Shown here in pieces: positions 34,829-42,727 of a stretch of DNA of 64,000 bases; within the stretch, counting starts at the first letter, position 1; every line of letters begins with the position of its first letter. The notes beneath the pieces were generated by a model. It had not been told where the DNA came from. It saw only the letters and a program-made list of their open reading frames with translations, and made no database searches. Where the stretch lies: positions 1 to 64,000 of the forward strand of contig NZ_FQXV01000012.1 in the NCBI RefSeq assembly GCF_900130065.1. Direction: 5' to 3'. The stretch is from Sporobacter termitidis DSM 10068. GTDB lineage: Bacteria; Bacillota; Clostridia; Oscillospirales; Oscillospiraceae. The position numbers and the translations under genes were made by a program.

Positions 34829-35454
34829 GTGACGACCTCATCAAACCCCTCGCCCGTTTTCGACGAGACCTTAAAAATGGGCGCCGCCGGATTCAAGGCG
34901 CGGACACCCTTTTCAAAATAGTCCAGGTCGAAATCGACGTAGGGCAGCAAATCCGTTTTGTTCAGTAGAACCGCCGCCGCCTTCTCAAAGGCCAGCGGGT
35001 ATTTGTAGGGCTTGTCGGCCCCCTCCGTAACGGAGGAGACGAGCAGCTTCATGTCCTCGCCGATGTTGAACTCGGCCGGGCAGACCAGGTTGCCGATGTT
35101 TTCGATAAAAAGGACGCCCTTCTCCTTTGGGGCCAGCGCCTTCACCGTATTGTCGATCAGCACCGCGTCCAGATGGCAGGCCCCGCCCGTGTTGATCTGG
35201 ACGCTGTCGATCCCCAGGGACCGCAGCTTCGCCGTATCGATATCGGACTGGATATCGCCCTCGACCACATAGGCCTTGACGCCCTCAAGCCCCTCGATGA
35301 GCTTGATGAGGCTGGACGTTTTGCCGATGCCGGGAGCCCCCATCACGTTGACGGCGTAGATGCCGCGGCCTTTCAGGTAGGCGCTGATCTCATCCGAGAT
35401 TTTGTCGTTCTCGGAATAGATATTCTCCATGACTTCCACTGTTTTTGTGCTCAT
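34801..35454 (-). CDS. hypB: Hydrogenase nickel incorporation GTPase HypB
   Basis: 217 aa SIMIBI GTPase. P-loop VMGAPGIGKTSSLI, metal-site region INTGGACHLDAVLI, switch VLFIENIGNLVCPAEF, guanine motif LNKTDLLPY. It lacks a His-rich nickel-storage N-terminus, so nickel delivery rests on the metal site at the Cys/His switch and on HypA. hypA ends one base upstream. Confidence 0.96.
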   Translation of the reverse strand: MSTKTVEVMENIYSENDKISDEISAYLKGRGIYAVNVMGAPGIGKTSSLIKLIEGLEGVKAYVVEGDIQSDIDTAKLRSLGIDSVQINTGGACHLDAVLIDNTVKALAPKEKGVLFIENIGNLVCPAEFNIGEDMKLLVSSVTEGADKPYKYPLAFEKAAAVLLNKTDLLPYVDFDLDYFEKGVRALNPAAPIFKVSSKTGEGFDEVVTWLIAKMAG

Positions 35455-35799
35455 TCAAATCTCCAGTTCGACGCTTTCGATGTAAAACTCCCTGCCGGTC
35501 TCCGTGGGCTCCCCCAGCGCGCCGCAGTCGGGACAGCTGAACGAAAATCTCGGCCGTATGAACTTCCTGCCGCAGGCCGGGCAGCGCATTTCCGGCTTCA
35601 CGCTTGTGATCAAAAGCTCGGCGCCCTCCGCGGGCGTCCCCTCGGCGATAACGTCGAAATACATCTGCACCGACTCGGCGATGATGCCCGACGTCTCCCC
35701 GACGACAAGGCGGACAGCCAGCACCCGCCGCGCCTTCTGCTCCTCCGCTTCCCGCACGGCGATATCGACGATCCGTTTCGTCAGGGGATACTCATGCAT
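35455..35799 (-). CDS. hypA: Hydrogenase nickel metallochaperone HypA
   Basis: 114 aa. MHEYPLTKRIVDIAV contains the nickel-binding His2; the zinc site is CPACGRKF and CPDCGAL. With HypB it inserts nickel in the large subunit. Its start overlaps the ferredoxin subunit gene by 8 bases, tying maturation to structural genes in one transcript. Confidence 0.95.
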   Translation of the reverse strand: MHEYPLTKRIVDIAVREAEEQKARRVLAVRLVVGETSGIIAESVQMYFDVIAEGTPAEGAELLITSVKPEMRCPACGRKFIRPRFSFSCPDCGALGEPTETGREFYIESVELEI

Positions 35800-36163
35800 C
35801 CGGCTTCTCTTCCGCCTGAGGCTGCGGCTGCTGGACGAAGCGGTCCGTCGATTTTTTGGTGGCCGGCGGGGCGTAGTTGTTTTTCATGTCCAGGCATTTC
35901 TTCGGGCACGCGCCCACGCAGGCGCCGCAGGCGATGCATTTGAACCGGTCGATCTCCCAGCTCTTCCCGTCCCGGGAAACGGCGATGGCGCCCGTGGGGC
36001 ATTTTTTTGAGCAGATGCCGCAGAAGATGCACTCCTGTATCCTGTTTTCGATCGAGCCCCGCGTCGCCGCGTAGGGTTCCCGCTTTTTGACCGGGTACAT
36101 GGCCGTCGCCGGCTTTGAAAACAGGCTCCTGAGCATGACCTTTGATGCGTTCATAAATGACAT
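35792..36163 (-). CDS. echF: Energy-converting hydrogenase ferredoxin-like subunit (EchF/NuoI type)
   Basis: 123 aa with two [4Fe-4S] motifs, CIFCGICSKKCPTGAI and CIACGACVGACPKKC, the arrangement of complex I NuoI/EchF polyferredoxins. It passes electrons from soluble ferredoxin to the small subunit. The C-terminal 30 residues are Gln/Pro/Lys rich. It lies 116 bases downstream of echE, the largest gap in the operon, occupied by repeat hairpins. Confidence 0.9.
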   Translation of the reverse strand: MSFMNASKVMLRSLFSKPATAMYPVKKREPYAATRGSIENRIQECIFCGICSKKCPTGAIAVSRDGKSWEIDRFKCIACGACVGACPKKCLDMKNNYAPPATKKSTDRFVQQPQPQAEEKPDA

Positions 36164-36201
36164 ATGAGTCCCTCCGCTTTTTCGGGGATGTTCGGGTCAG
36201 C

Positions 36202-36266
36202 GGGCGATCACAGATCGCCGCTACGGGGTATTTGCATTAACGGCGTAGGGGCGAACTGTGTCCGCC
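36202..36266. repeat. Short GGCGA-type hairpin repeats between echE and echF
   Basis: Two small palindromes: GGGCGATC-ACA-GATCGCCG (36202-36220, followed by CTACGGGG) and GGGGCGAAC-TGT-GTCCGCC (36246-36264). Related units occur at 57198-57216 and 59627-59655. Inside an operon they may modulate downstream expression or mRNA stability. Confidence 0.6.
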
Positions 36267-36279
36267 TGCCGTCGTATTT

Positions 36280-37359
36280 CTATCTCTCTGTGCAGCTGAT
36301 GCAGGGGTCGATCGTCAATATCAGCACCGGCACATCGGCCAGGTCGCTGCCCTTGAGCACCTGGATGAGGGGCGGGAGGTTGGCGAAGGTGGGCGTGCGC
36401 ACGCGCATCCTGTCCAGCATCTTTGTGCCGTTGGCCTTGACGTAATAGACCACCTCGCCCCGGGGCTGCTCCAGCCGCGCCATGAACTCCCCGTCGGGAT
36501 TGCCCTTGACGGGCACGTCGATGGGGCCCGCCGGCAGTCTGCCCACGGCCTGACGGATCAGGTCCATGGACTGGAATATCTCGCGGATGCGGACCTGGCA
36601 GCGGGCCATGCAGTCCCCGTCCTTTTCAACGATCGGCTCGAAATCAAGCTGCCCGTAGGCGGCGTATCCCGTGGTACGCAGGTCGTAGGCGACGCCGCTG
36701 GCCCGGAGCATCGGCCCCACCGCGCCCAGCTTCCGCGCTTCCTCCTCGGACAGGGCGCCGACGCCGCTCATTCTGGAGCGGACCGTCCTGTTGTCCAGGA
36801 AAATGCTCGTGATCTCCCGGAACTCCGGCTCGAGCTCCTTTAAGATGTCCAGTATCTTGTTGGCCATGAGCGCGTCCACATCGCTCTTGACGCCGCCGAT
36901 CTTCACGTGGGAGAAGATGACCCGCCCCCCGGTGATCTCCTCCATCAGGTCCAGTATCTTTTCCCTGAGGCGCCAGGTGTGCATGAACAGGCTTTCAAAC
37001 CCGAAGGCGTCGGCGCAAAGGCCCAGCCACAGGGTGTGGCTGTGGATGCGGGAAAACTCCCCGCCGATGACGCGCAGGAAATTCGCCCGCGCCGGCACCT
37101 CCAGGCCCATGATGTTCTCCACGGCCTGGCAGTAGCCCATGCCGTGGATATAGCTGCAAATGCCGCAGATGCGCTCGGCCACGAAGGTGTATTCCTGAAA
37201 GTCCTTTTTCTCCACCAGCTTTTCAAGCCCCCTGTGGATAAAGCCGATGGAGGGGATCACGTCGGCGACCTTTTCGTCCTGCAAAACGAGGCTCAGATGG
37301 ATCGGCTCCGGCAGCACGGGATGCTGCGGCCCAAAGGGCATGATCATTTTTTCCGACAT
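36280..37359 (-). CDS. echE: Energy-converting [NiFe] hydrogenase large subunit (EchE type, group 4)
   Basis: 359 aa. Both nickel-site motifs are complete: AERICGICSYIHG (C65, C68) and TIDPCISCTER (C353, C356), so this is a hydrogenase and not the complex I 49-kDa relative. The protein ends at R359, the residue of the final DPCxxCxxR position, so there is no C-terminal extension to be cut by a HycI-type protease; none is encoded in the operon. It reduces protons with electrons from ferredoxin via EchF and EchC. Four bases separate it from echD. Confidence 0.94.
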   Translation of the reverse strand: MSEKMIMPFGPQHPVLPEPIHLSLVLQDEKVADVIPSIGFIHRGLEKLVEKKDFQEYTFVAERICGICSYIHGMGYCQAVENIMGLEVPARANFLRVIGGEFSRIHSHTLWLGLCADAFGFESLFMHTWRLREKILDLMEEITGGRVIFSHVKIGGVKSDVDALMANKILDILKELEPEFREITSIFLDNRTVRSRMSGVGALSEEEARKLGAVGPMLRASGVAYDLRTTGYAAYGQLDFEPIVEKDGDCMARCQVRIREIFQSMDLIRQAVGRLPAGPIDVPVKGNPDGEFMARLEQPRGEVVYYVKANGTKMLDRMRVRTPTFANLPPLIQVLKGSDLADVPVLILTIDPCISCTER

Positions 37360-37362
37360 CTC

Positions 37363-37716
37363 TTACGCCTCCTGTATCGTGATGCCCGCGCCGAAGGGCG
37401 ACGGCCGGGCCGTTTTATAAAGCTGCCCCTTGAAGTCCACCGCCATATCGGCAACGGTCACGCCGAACAGCTCGGCGATCTCGTTTTCGTAGATGAAGGC
37501 GCACCAGTAGAGCGCCTGGATGCTGGGGATCGTCCCGTCCTCCGTCCAGTACGTGCGCAGGTGGAGGATCTCATAATCCTTTTCAAACGAATACGTCAGC
37601 TCCATGCCGCTGTCTGTCTTCGTACAGCTGATCTGGACAAGGCGGTAGCCCCAGCTTGCCAGCACGGCCACGCGCGCGTAAAGCCCGCCGGTCTCCACTG
37701 TCTCTGTCTGCATCAT
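37363..37716 (-). CDS. echD: Energy-converting hydrogenase subunit (EchD/NuoC-like)
   Basis: 117 aa. The C-terminal half has SIQALYWCAFIYENEIAELFGV, like the NuoC/30-kDa signature that ends in ERE-x-x-E-x-[FY]GI; there is no cofactor motif. Its family serves as structural link in the hydrophilic arm. It overlaps echC by 4 bases. Confidence 0.85.
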   Translation of the reverse strand: MMQTETVETGGLYARVAVLASWGYRLVQISCTKTDSGMELTYSFEKDYEILHLRTYWTEDGTIPSIQALYWCAFIYENEIAELFGVTVADMAVDFKGQLYKTARPSPFGAGITIQEA

Positions 37717-38162
37717 GCGTTCACCTTCTTTTTCCGCTCTTTCCTGTTTTTATACTTCTCCTCCAGGACGCCGAGGCCCTGGACGACGCCGTCGATGATC
37801 GCCTCGGGGCGCGCGGCGCAGCCCGGCACGTAGACGTCCACGGGTATGAGCTTGTCGACGCCGCCCAGGACGTTGTAGCAGTCGGCAAAAATGCCGCCCG
37901 AGGTGGCGCAGATGCCGACGGCGACCACCACCTTGGGGTCCGGCATCTGGTCGTAGATATTCTGTATAACGCTTTTGTTCTGCTCGTTGACGGAGCCGGT
38001 GATCAGCAGAATGTCGGCGTGCTTCGGGTTACCCGTATTGACGATGCCGAACCGCTCCACGTCGTATAGCGGCGTCAGGCACGCGAGCACCTCGATGTCG
38101 CAGCCGTTGCAGCTGGAGCCGTCGTAATGGATCAGCCACGGAGATTTCTTGAAATATGACAC
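37713..38162 (-). CDS. echC: Energy-converting hydrogenase small subunit (EchC/NuoB type)
   Basis: 149 aa. SSCNGCDIEVLACLTP supplies two ligands, VGICATSGG and VPGCAARPE the others, for the proximal [4Fe-4S] cluster of NuoB-type subunits. The start is GTG at 38162: GAAGGAGATATCACC is just upstream and the conserved region (SYFKKSPWLIHYDG) starts at once; the frame extends upstream but only through echB. Confidence 0.92.
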   Translation of the reverse strand: MSYFKKSPWLIHYDGSSCNGCDIEVLACLTPLYDVERFGIVNTGNPKHADILLITGSVNEQNKSVIQNIYDQMPDPKVVVAVGICATSGGIFADCYNVLGGVDKLIPVDVYVPGCAARPEAIIDGVVQGLGVLEEKYKNRKERKKKVNA

Positions 38163-38191
38163 GGTGATATCTCCTTCAACCTGAAGATTTT

Positions 38192-39043
38192 CTATTGGAC
38201 GATATAGAGGATGAAAATATTGAGCACCCCGAGGCCGATTGCCGCGCCCCAGGCCGATTTGAGCATCCACTGCCATTTGACCCTGGCATTGATATTATCA
38301 ATGAATATCTCGAGAAAATACGCCAGCAACGCCACCGCCACGCCGATAACGGGCACCGGCGCGAAAAAAAGATAAACAATGCCAAGCAGAAACACGTTTT
38401 CATACCAGTGCGCCAGCTCGATCCAGGCCAGCGGCTTGCCGGAGAACTCCGTGGTAACGCCGCTCACCAGCTCCTGGTGCGCGTGGTGAGAGGTGGACAG
38501 GTCGAAGGGCGATTTTTTCAGCTTGATGGTCAGAATGAAGAGGAAGCCCAGAAAGACGCCCGGGATGTAAAAAAACAGCGGCGTGCCGTAAGCGGCGATA
38601 TCGGCCACGGAAAAGCTTTTCGTCACCATGTACATGCCTACGGCGGTGAGGATGATCATCGGTTCATCGGCCACCATGGACAACAGCTCCCGCTCCGACC
38701 CGATGAAGCTGTAAGGCGAAAAGGTGGAATAGCCGCCCAGGACGAAAAAGATGCCCGCCAGCGTCAGCGAGAAGATGATGAGCAGGATATCCGCGCCGTT
38801 AAAGAACAAAACGCCCGTGAACACCGTAAAGAACAGGAAACAGAACGCGTACAGGTTCTGCGAGATATTGACGACGACGTTCTCCTTTTGAAAGAGCTTG
38901 AGCACGTCGTAAAACGGCTGCAGGATACTGGGGCCCACCCTCTTCTGCATTCTGGCCGAAATCTTCCGGTCGAAGCCGGACAGCAGCCCCCCGGCAACGG
39001 GCGCCAGGATAATAAACAAAACGGTTGTCAGCAGAATTTTCAT
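38192..39043 (-). CDS. echB: Energy-converting hydrogenase membrane subunit (EchB/NuoH type)
   Basis: 283 aa, about eight spans. NuoH-type signatures: GGLLSGFDRKISARMQKRVGP near the N-terminus, and KKSPFDLSTSHHAHQELVSG (about 185-204), the quinone-site-like loop that couples the hydrophilic arm to ion movement. It starts within the stop of echA. Confidence 0.92.
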   Translation of the reverse strand: MKILLTTVLFIILAPVAGGLLSGFDRKISARMQKRVGPSILQPFYDVLKLFQKENVVVNISQNLYAFCFLFFTVFTGVLFFNGADILLIIFSLTLAGIFFVLGGYSTFSPYSFIGSERELLSMVADEPMIILTAVGMYMVTKSFSVADIAAYGTPLFFYIPGVFLGFLFILTIKLKKSPFDLSTSHHAHQELVSGVTTEFSGKPLAWIELAHWYENVFLLGIVYLFFAPVPVIGVAVALLAYFLEIFIDNINARVKWQWMLKSAWGAAIGLGVLNIFILYIVQ

Positions 39044-40950
39044 AAAAACATCACCCCGCACAGTATGGCCAGCAGCATGGATGTCAGGACGATCCCCACA
39101 AGCCCGAGCCTTTTCTCCCCGAACATTTCTTCCAGATAGTAGTTGGACAGCTTCAGCTCCTGGACGTTATGCCCCGCTGTGTAGAAATGGTCGTTGGCCT
39201 CGGCCGCGTCTTTGTATTCGGTCAGATTCGCGCCGTTCAGGTACGCGCTGACATGCCGTTTGTCCCGCCGCTGGAGGACGATCTGCAGCGGGAGCAGCAG
39301 GAGGAACACCATCATCAGCAGCATGATGACGATATTGCCCGCGCTCATGGAGACGGTGCTATGATAGACCAGCTTGATAAACGGGTCGATGAGATACTTT
39401 GAAATGACCGGGAAGACGACGCACGCCGCCACCGTCAAAATCGACAGCGTGCCCAGCGTGAACCACTCTCCGCCCGTGACGCCCTTTTCCAGCTTCCCGG
39501 CAGGATGCACGATCATGATGAGCTTTCCCATCAGCTTTGTGTAGAAGAAGAGCGTGGCCGAGCTGCCGAAGATCACGAGCACCGCGATCAGCGGATTGAC
39601 GGAAACGAGCGCCTCCAGCGCCTGCCATTTACTGATAAGCATGCCGAAGGGCGCCAGGAACATGCCGGCGATGCCCACGAGGATGAACACCGTCACCTTC
39701 GGCATTTTCATGATGAGGCCGTCCATGTCCTCAATGGAGAGGCTGTCGGTACCGCCCTCCACCGTGCCCGCGCACAGAAAAAGGAGCGCCTTGGCCACGG
39801 CGTGGAAGATCATGAGGAGCATCGCCGTCCATACCGCCTGATACGTGCCGACGCCGGCACAGGCCACGATGAGGCCCAGCGTCGAGATGGTGGAATAGGC
39901 CAGCAGCCTTTTGAGGTTCCGCTCGGAGATGGCGATGAGCGAGGCAAACAGGAACGTCACCGCGCCGATGAGGGCGATGAACAGCCCGGCCTTGGTGCCC
40001 GCCAAAAGGGGTGACAGCCGGATGACGATGTACACGCCGGCCTTGACCATCGTCGAGGAGTGCAGGAGCGCCGAGACGGGCGACGGGGCGACCATGGCGC
40101 CGAGAAGCCAGGAGGAAAACGGCATCTGGGCCGATTTGACAACGCCGGCAAAGCAGATGAAGACGACAGGCACGACCACCAGCGCCGGATTCAGCGCCAG
40201 CAGCTTGTCGACCTCGATGATGCCCTGTGTCTCATAGAGCCAGACGATGCCGGCAAGGAAGCCGAGCCCCCCGACGATATTCATCACAAGGGCGCGGTAG
40301 GAATTGCGTATGGCCTCCGCCGTGCGCGTGTAGCCGATGAGCAGGTAGGAGCAGAAGGTCGTGATCTCCCAGAAGAAGAGCAGCCACTTTAAATTATTGG
40401 ACAGCACAAGGCCGAACATGGCCGACATAAATACAAAGACCACCGCAAAAAACATCCGCGATCTGTCCGCGACATGCTTATGATGGTGGTACTTCTCCAT
40501 ATAGCCGACGGAGAAAACGCAAATCAGGCTGCCCACCACGCCGACGAGCATGACCATCAGCAGCGACAGGTTATCCAGCATGAGGGCGTTGGCCGCCTCC
40601 GCCTTTCCGCCGAAAAGGAGCTCCGAGCCGACGGTGGCGAGAATCTGCACAATGGCCAGGACGACGGCGTGATACTTCTTATCGCGCGCGCCGGCGTAGA
40701 TGATGTAGACGGAGATCAGCAGCAGGACCGCCGTCATGGCGTACTCGATGTACTCCATATGTACGGCGTACTCCACAAATCCCGAATTGTTCAGATTCAT
40801 GACCAGCAGTGCCACAGACGCCGCCGCGATCACCAGCGACGCGGCCATAACGAAGAAGCCGCGGACCTTCGGATTTTTGAGAAGTGTCATCAACAACGCC
40901 GCAAACAGCGGAAAAATGATCAGAAACAGAATGAGCGACATAAATGACAT
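39040..40950 (-). CDS. echA: Energy-converting hydrogenase ion-translocating subunit (EchA/NuoL type)
   Basis: 636 aa antiporter-like protein with about 14-16 spans. The proton-channel core has FFWEITTFCSYLLIGYTRT (key Glu), FICFAGVVKSAQMPFSSWL (key Lys), SALLHSSTMVKAGVYIV (His/Lys) and RLLAYSTISTLGLIVA. It converts the free energy of ferredoxin-driven H2 formation into an ion gradient. First gene of the ech-hyp operon, behind a promoter at 41132-41105. Confidence 0.93.
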   Translation of the reverse strand: MSFMSLILFLIIFPLFAALLMTLLKNPKVRGFFVMAASLVIAAASVALLVMNLNNSGFVEYAVHMEYIEYAMTAVLLLISVYIIYAGARDKKYHAVVLAIVQILATVGSELLFGGKAEAANALMLDNLSLLMVMLVGVVGSLICVFSVGYMEKYHHHKHVADRSRMFFAVVFVFMSAMFGLVLSNNLKWLLFFWEITTFCSYLLIGYTRTAEAIRNSYRALVMNIVGGLGFLAGIVWLYETQGIIEVDKLLALNPALVVVPVVFICFAGVVKSAQMPFSSWLLGAMVAPSPVSALLHSSTMVKAGVYIVIRLSPLLAGTKAGLFIALIGAVTFLFASLIAISERNLKRLLAYSTISTLGLIVACAGVGTYQAVWTAMLLMIFHAVAKALLFLCAGTVEGGTDSLSIEDMDGLIMKMPKVTVFILVGIAGMFLAPFGMLISKWQALEALVSVNPLIAVLVIFGSSATLFFYTKLMGKLIMIVHPAGKLEKGVTGGEWFTLGTLSILTVAACVVFPVISKYLIDPFIKLVYHSTVSMSAGNIVIMLLMMVFLLLLPLQIVLQRRDKRHVSAYLNGANLTEYKDAAEANDHFYTAGHNVQELKLSNYYLEEMFGEKRLGLVGIVLTSMLLAILCGVMFL

Positions 40951-41104
40951 AACTTACCCCGACCGCCTTTTCAAATAATGCGGATAACTCAACTTTTCAA
41001 AAAGCTTTAAATTAATGTATCCCGTGCCTTAATCCATTATTTCGCCATTGTTCATAGTTAAATCGTCCGAATTTACAAAAATCCGATATGAATTACCAAA
41101 CCCA

Positions 41105-41132
41105 ATTATAACGACGCGAGAAGTAAACTCAA
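41105..41132 (-). promoter_or_regulatory. Promoter of the ech-hyp operon
   Basis: Reading leftward: TTGAGT (41132-41127), 16-bp spacer, TATAAT (41110-41105). This leaves a leader of about 145 bases before echA. The rest of the 490-base gap up to the SBP gene is AT-rich (41150-41220) and holds one terminator; I see no gene there. Confidence 0.6.
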
Positions 41133-41350
41133 TTCCCTTTTTGTTGATGTTTTTACTCATCTAAAATGATAATATAATTATTATACAGGATTAATAATAA
41201 TTATTGCGTAGAAACGTACCTAATATTAGCACGTGTCGGGCCGCCGCACAAGGAAGAAGATTTTGGGTTTTGGTACATTTCAATGTTTTTTTACTCCCGG
41301 GGGCCGCCCGGGCAGCCCCGGCGCCCTAAATCTGCCCGTTCCGACTTCAA

Positions 41351-41391
41351 AAAAAGGAAGGCTGCGTACTTTTTAAAGTACGCAGCCTTCC
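41351..41391 (-). terminator. Terminator of the glycyl radical enzyme operon
   Basis: Perfect 17-bp stem GGAAGGCTGCGTACTTT / AAAGTACGCAGCCTTCC with a 2-base loop. The T run follows on the minus strand (forward AAAAAAA at 41350-41356), so it serves the leftward genes. Confidence 0.88.
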
Positions 41392-41441
41392 CCGGTTTGT
41401 CGAAAAATCTGCTTACAGCGGGCACGCGCCGCGCGGATTTA

Positions 41442-42644
41442 TTATCCTTGCCGAAGCCCCGCCGTCAGGGTGTCGAAGCTCGTATTCTTCTCCCAGTCCT
41501 TATACGTATCTTTTGTAATCATCGTCCCTTTGATCTTCATACAGGCGTAATTGCTGCCCGGCGCCTTCCATTCGGGCCAGATCGTCTCCGCCGTCGCCCT
41601 GCCCTCCAGGATCGTCACAATGTTGGCGGCCATGTAGGAGGAAAACTCCGCCGGGGAGATGGCGCAGGCGGCAACGTAGATGCTGTCCGCGTTACCGCTT
41701 TCCAGCTCCTTGATAAACGCGTCGGACTGCACGCTGACCACCAGGGCGTCCTGCCCCTTGTTCAGGGACTCCACGGCTCTGGCCGCACCGATGGCCCAGT
41801 CGTCCACCAGGGCAACGACAAACCATTTGGCGATCTCGCTGTGGGTGGCCATGATGCCCGACGCCAGATCGCTGGCCCCCTGGGCGGTGGGACCGGTGCT
41901 GAGTGTGGCCAGGTCGGCGACATAGTAGTTGCCCGAGGCCTCCGGGAAGTCCTTGACAAATGCGTCATGGGCGCCCGGCGCGCGCTCGTGGATGCCGTTT
42001 ACCAACGTGAAATCAATGACAATGAGCCCGATTTTGGACAGGTCCACCTGATCCGTCCAGTAATTATTGTAGTTGTCCGCCAGCCACTGGACGCACTCGG
42101 CGCCGTTGGCGTACTGATCCTGGGCCACGCTGGGCCATATGCAGCTGCCCGACGCGTCCAGAAACGACGTCGACTCGGCCACAAAGGGGATATCCAGCTC
42201 CTTGCCGACCTCATAAATACGCGGCATGACGGAATCGTCCGCCCCGACGATGAGGCCCTGATAGCCCTGATCGGCATAGACCTGCATCTGGTTGACGAGG
42301 CCGTCGTAATCCATATTGGCCGAATACATCGTGTATTCATAGTTCAGAACTTTTCCGAATTTCTCGAGATTGTTGGAAATCCCCTGCTGCAGCGCCTCGG
42401 CGGCGCTGAGGCAGATATAGGCGATCCTGTACGGTTTTCTGTTGAAATGCTCCGCCTTGTCCGTCAGGTAGCCGATGCCGCTCTCCGGCGGCGGGGACTG
42501 GTCCGGCGAAACCGGGGGCGGCGCCGTATCGGAGGGGGCGGCGCCGGGTGCGCTGCCCGAGGGGCCGGCACCGGTGCCGGCGCTGCAGGAAACAAGCGTT
42601 AAAACGAGCACTGCGGTCAATAGAATTGCCGTGAACCTTTTCAT
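41442..42644 (-). CDS. Orphan substrate-binding lipoprotein (peripla_BP_4/ribose-binding type) of the glycyl radical enzyme operon
   Basis: 400 aa. Lipobox LVSC with Cys20, then a Pro/Ser-rich linker to about residue 58. The binding fold shows RIAYICLSAAEALQQGISNN, GYQGLIVGADDSVMPRIYEVG and the hinge KWFVVALVDDWAIGAARAVESL. No permease or ATPase gene is adjacent; it is the third gene after the activase and the glycyl radical enzyme. It may deliver the enzyme substrate to a transporter encoded elsewhere, or sense it. TAACATGAAAAG with AGGAGGATAAC precedes the start. Confidence 0.82.
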   Translation of the reverse strand: MKRFTAILLTAVLVLTLVSCSAGTGAGPSGSAPGAAPSDTAPPPVSPDQSPPPESGIGYLTDKAEHFNRKPYRIAYICLSAAEALQQGISNNLEKFGKVLNYEYTMYSANMDYDGLVNQMQVYADQGYQGLIVGADDSVMPRIYEVGKELDIPFVAESTSFLDASGSCIWPSVAQDQYANGAECVQWLADNYNNYWTDQVDLSKIGLIVIDFTLVNGIHERAPGAHDAFVKDFPEASGNYYVADLATLSTGPTAQGASDLASGIMATHSEIAKWFVVALVDDWAIGAARAVESLNKGQDALVVSVQSDAFIKELESGNADSIYVAACAISPAEFSSYMAANIVTILEGRATAETIWPEWKAPGSNYACMKIKGTMITKDTYKDWEKNTSFDTLTAGLRQG

Positions 42645-42727
42645 GTTATCCTCCTGTTTCTTTAGTTAAAATACATGTGAATCGCCTTTTTTCCGCCGTC
42701 GCCTCCTTTCCCATACCGATTTTATAT

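Noticed and set aside
36280-40950. Respiratory complex I instead of a hydrogenase
   Set aside because: The large subunit keeps all four Cys of the nickel site (CGIC and DPCISC), and hyp maturation genes follow in the same operon.
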